NCBI GenBank assembly: GCA_028717325.1
Contig: JAQUOB010000015.1
Location: 1-14,702 of the forward strand
Length of the DNA stretch: 14,702 nucleotides
From: Candidatus Margulisiibacteriota bacterium
GTDB lineage: Bacteria; Margulisbacteria; WOR-1; O2-12-FULL-45-9; XYB2-FULL-48-7
Direction of reading: 5' to 3'
The notes below the pieces were generated by a model. That model worked only from the letters and a program-made list of their open reading frames with translations, was not told where the DNA came from and did not search any database. Position 1 is the first letter of the stretch; the number at the start of each line of letters is the position of its first letter. Positions 12,638-14,702 of this stretch are shown in pieces. Made by a program: the position numbers and the translations under genes.

Positions 12638-12967
12638 TTATTGTTCTTCCGGTTGAGGGGCGGGGGCTTTTGCCACCTTTTCCATCCGGGAGGCCAGGAT
12701 CTCGCCGACCGGGATCTTAACCCAGCCGACATAGGTATAGCCGAGCGGGCCGAGATTAAAGGCGATCTTGACCTTGCCCCAGTTGGCATCGGCCGAAACA
12801 TCGAGGAGCCGCACTTCAATTGGGACCTTAAATATCACATTGGAAGTTTCATCGGGTGCGGAATAGAGAGTTTTGACTTCAAGGTTATAAGGGTCTTTAA
12901 CGGTAACGGCAAAAGCCGCCCCGGCCAGAGCCAAAAACACGAATAAAATGACGATAGTTTTCTTCAT
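12638..12967 (-). CDS. Small secreted SH3-like domain protein
   Basis: A 109-residue exported protein of unknown role. It has a clear signal peptide: MKK, a hydrophobic core ILFVFLALAGAA, and probable cleavage after AFA (about residue 20). The mature part (about 25-90) looks like a bacterial SH3-type beta-barrel: short beta strands with LYSAPDETSNVIFKVP, a WGKVKI strand and GYTYVGWVKIP. These are features of SH3b domains that often bind cell-wall components. A short Pro/Glu-rich tail follows. GGGGGG (12976-12981) eight nt before the ATG may serve as a ribosome-binding site. It lies 81 bp after the AsmA-like gene, with no obvious terminator on either side. The fold is inferred from pattern only. 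Confidence 0.75.
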   Translation of the reverse strand: MKKTIVILFVFLALAGAAFAVTVKDPYNLEVKTLYSAPDETSNVIFKVPIEVRLLDVSADANWGKVKIAFNLGPLGYTYVGWVKIPVGEILASRMEKVAKAPAPQPEEQ

Positions 12968-13048
12968 TGTGGATGCCCCCCATCTACTATATATATCGTG
13001 ATAAGTGGGAGGAAACTTGCTTGGTTTTAGGCCCGGGGAAGGGGATAA

Positions 13049-14702
13049 CTAGCGGCCGAACAACTCTTTAAGCTTGCCTTTGGCCTCTTCCTTAAGCCGC
13101 TCTTCCGCCGCTTTTTTGGCTTCGGCCTCTTTGCTGGCAAGTTCGGCCTTTGCTTTTTGCTCAATTTCAACTTTGGCCGCCTCGACTTTCACATTAAACT
13201 TGCCGACGGCGGCTTCAAAGGATTTGGCCAAAATTGGCTTTGGAATGGGCTTTTTTAGGTCGCCGGTTAGCTCAAAGGTCAGCTCCAGCCAACCATCCTT
13301 GTCCTTGAAAATTGAAGTTTCTTTAGGCAGGTCACTGGTCAGGGCGGGGGCAAGCTTTAGCGTTAAGCGATTGCCGGGGACCCATTTTAGCGAGTTCAAG
13401 TCCGCCGACCCGTTAAAATAAAGCCTGGAATCAGTTTCTTCTATTTTTAAAGCTTTGGCGGTTATTACCTGGTTATTAAAGGAAAACGATGTGTAAAGCC
13501 CCCCGAATTTGAGGTCCTGCTGAAGGGAATTTGATTTCAAGGTTTTCCCTATTTCAGCCAGGGTTTTAAGCCGTTTGAGCTCGCCGTTTTTCAAGGCCAG
13601 CGAACCGTTGAGAGAAAGATTTGCCATTATGGTTTGGGGCTCGACCCCCCGGCCTTTCAATGAAGCGGAAAGATCGAGCTTGCCGTAGATTTTGTCGATC
13701 AAGTCTTTGTAGTCCGGCAGTTTGGTCAGAAAGGTAGCGACCACGGCATTTGAGAAGGGAGCGGCATTAAAACCGGCCAAGCGCAGATCGTTGACTGAAT
13801 ACGACAGGCCGGGGACATTCAAATCGGCGGATAAGCGGCCGGAAAGAGTCCCATCATAGATCTTAACTTCGTTCAACCGGGCAGTTAAGACTTTGCCGGT
13901 CAGCGACAAAGCGGCGTCGATCCGGTCAACCCTGAATTTTTGAAAAGTCAGGTTATTAATTTTGAAGTCGCCATTGACGGCAATGTTCCGGGGGATGGCG
14001 GCCGTTGCCTGGTTGATCGCCGCGGTCAGTTCGCCGGGTTTGGCCGCCTTTTTGGGGCCGGCCGGGGCGGCAAAGATCGCCAGTAGCGGGTCGACGGACA
14101 ACCCACGGGAGGCGACAGAAAACTTGATGTCCGTTGCCGGCCTGGTTTTTATTTCAGCAACGATAGAAGCTTTTTCCCCGGCGATCGAAAGGATGGTATC
14201 CGGCAGGGAAACGGCTGCTTTATCAATATCAAGGCCGATCTTGCCAGAGACCGCTAAGGGGATAATTTTTTTTTGATAAGTCAAGTCGGCGGCAAGCTTA
14301 TAACTGATCGGTTTCAGCCTTGACAGCTCAAATCCGGAAACGGAGATGTTCAGGTTACGAACCTCGTTCGAGCTTTTGGCGGCGTCATCAATATAGACGA
14401 CCCGGCCGCCGGCGACCGAAAAACTCGAGATCAATAGATCAAAGGGGAGTTTGCCGGTGTTCGTTTTTGGCGGTTGGGTGGCTGGCCTGGCGGATTGTTT
14501 GGGCGCAGTCATCAGGTCGGAAAAATTGAAGTCGCCGCGCAGGCTCTTTTCGATCATTATCTCGGGTTTGACCAACCGGACCTCTTTGATCAGAAGCTGG
14601 CGCGAAAAGAGCGGCCAGAAGGCGTAGCGCAATTCGATCGAGTCGGCCGAGATAAAAGGCCGGGCCGGCAAACCGCGCCGATCGCCGATATAGAGCTTCT
14701 CC
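13049..14702 (-). CDS. AsmA-family protein, C-terminal part (5' end outside window)
   Basis: Large envelope protein of the AsmA/TamB-like superfamily, which in diderms is tied to lipid movement to, or assembly of, the outer membrane. The visible 550 residues are rich in alternating beta strands. They include the typical segment with a LRYAFWPLFSRQLLIKEVRLVKP pattern ending EIMIEKSLRGDFNFSDL, and a later stretch (DLSASLKGRGVEPQTIMANLSLNGSLALKNGELK) characteristic of the AsmA C-terminal domain. The last 50 residues form a Lys/Glu/Ala-rich charged helix. The frame continues to the window edge (codons readable to 14701), so a TTG at 14671 is not the real start; the N-terminal membrane helix must lie outside. 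Assignment to the superfamily is good; the exact subfamily is not determined. Confidence 0.85.
   Translation of the reverse strand, partial: EKLYIGDRRGLPARPFISADSIELRYAFWPLFSRQLLIKEVRLVKPEIMIEKSLRGDFNFSDLMTAPKQSARPATQPPKTNTGKLPFDLLISSFSVAGGRVVYIDDAAKSSNEVRNLNISVSGFELSRLKPISYKLAADLTYQKKIIPLAVSGKIGLDIDKAAVSLPDTILSIAGEKASIVAEIKTRPATDIKFSVASRGLSVDPLLAIFAAPAGPKKAAKPGELTAAINQATAAIPRNIAVNGDFKINNLTFQKFRVDRIDAALSLTGKVLTARLNEVKIYDGTLSGRLSADLNVPGLSYSVNDLRLAGFNAAPFSNAVVATFLTKLPDYKDLIDKIYGKLDLSASLKGRGVEPQTIMANLSLNGSLALKNGELKRLKTLAEIGKTLKSNSLQQDLKFGGLYTSFSFNNQVITAKALKIEETDSRLYFNGSADLNSLKWVPGNRLTLKLAPALTSDLPKETSIFKDKDGWLELTFELTGDLKKPIPKPILAKSFEAAVGKFNVKVEAAKVEIEQKAKAELASKEAEAKKAAEERLKEEAKGKLKELFGR

Noticed and set aside
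13016..13048. TTATCCCCT (reverse strand) near 13040 and TGTGGATGC near 12967 as further DnaA boxes
   Set aside because: Each matches only 7 of 9 consensus positions and lies far from the cluster; background matches of this quality are expected.
14669..14671. TTG at 14671 as the start of the AsmA-like gene
   Set aside because: The frame stays open with AsmA-like sequence (EKLYIGDRRG) up to the window edge and the expected N-terminal membrane helix is missing, so the gene is truncated by the window.

Overview
The window looks like a chromosomal stretch from an uncultured diderm (two-membrane) bacterium of moderate GC content. It carries the core lipid A genes (lpxC, lpxA, lpxB), an AsmA-like protein and RseP, alongside genes more familiar from Gram-positive, cyanobacterial and related lineages (Jag/KhpB, VanW). 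TTG starts, very short gaps and ATGA overlaps are common. A candidate phylum in the Saganbacteria/Margulisbacteria area would fit, but that is a guess. There are no mobile elements, CRISPR arrays or rRNA.

Layout. (1) Positions 1-2753, + strand: 3' part of jag/khpB, a near-perfect parS site (433-448), mnmE, then folD. Jag followed by MnmE is the classic origin-proximal order. Four perfect DnaA boxes (TTATCCACA) lie within 950 bp: a tandem pair overlapping the folD ribosome-binding site and one single box about 468 bp to either side. The pair abuts an AT-rich stretch. (2) Positions 2739-11578, - strand: a tightly packed run read from high to low coordinates as tuf, vanW-family gene, lpxC, fabZ-lpxA fusion, lpxB, DegT-family aminotransferase (probable gnnB), Gfo/Idh dehydrogenase (probable gnnA), rseP. 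Most junctions are 4-20 nt gaps or overlaps. rseP meets folD tail to tail with a 15-bp overlap. (3) Positions 11579-12600: tuf promoter, tRNA-Thr(GGU), pyrE and a 54-residue two-helix membrane protein with a strong promoter. (4) Positions 12638-14702, - strand: a small secreted SH3-like protein and the C-terminal part of an AsmA-family protein that runs off the window.

How the genes work together. The centre is an outer-membrane lipid module. GnnA and GnnB would convert UDP-GlcNAc to its 3-amino derivative. The FabZ-LpxA fusion would acylate it from beta-hydroxyacyl-ACP, with FabZ competing for the same thioester. LpxC would deacetylate the product, and LpxB would later form the disaccharide. 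lpxD, lpxH/I/G and lpxK are not in the window. The predicted outcome is a lipid A built on 2,3-diamino-2,3-dideoxyglucose with amide-linked acyl chains, as in Acidithiobacillus ferrooxidans and Leptospira. Placing this module directly behind tuf, with no room for a terminator, suggests growth-linked expression. The left end carries signals for chromosome segregation (parS) and replication initiation (DnaA boxes).
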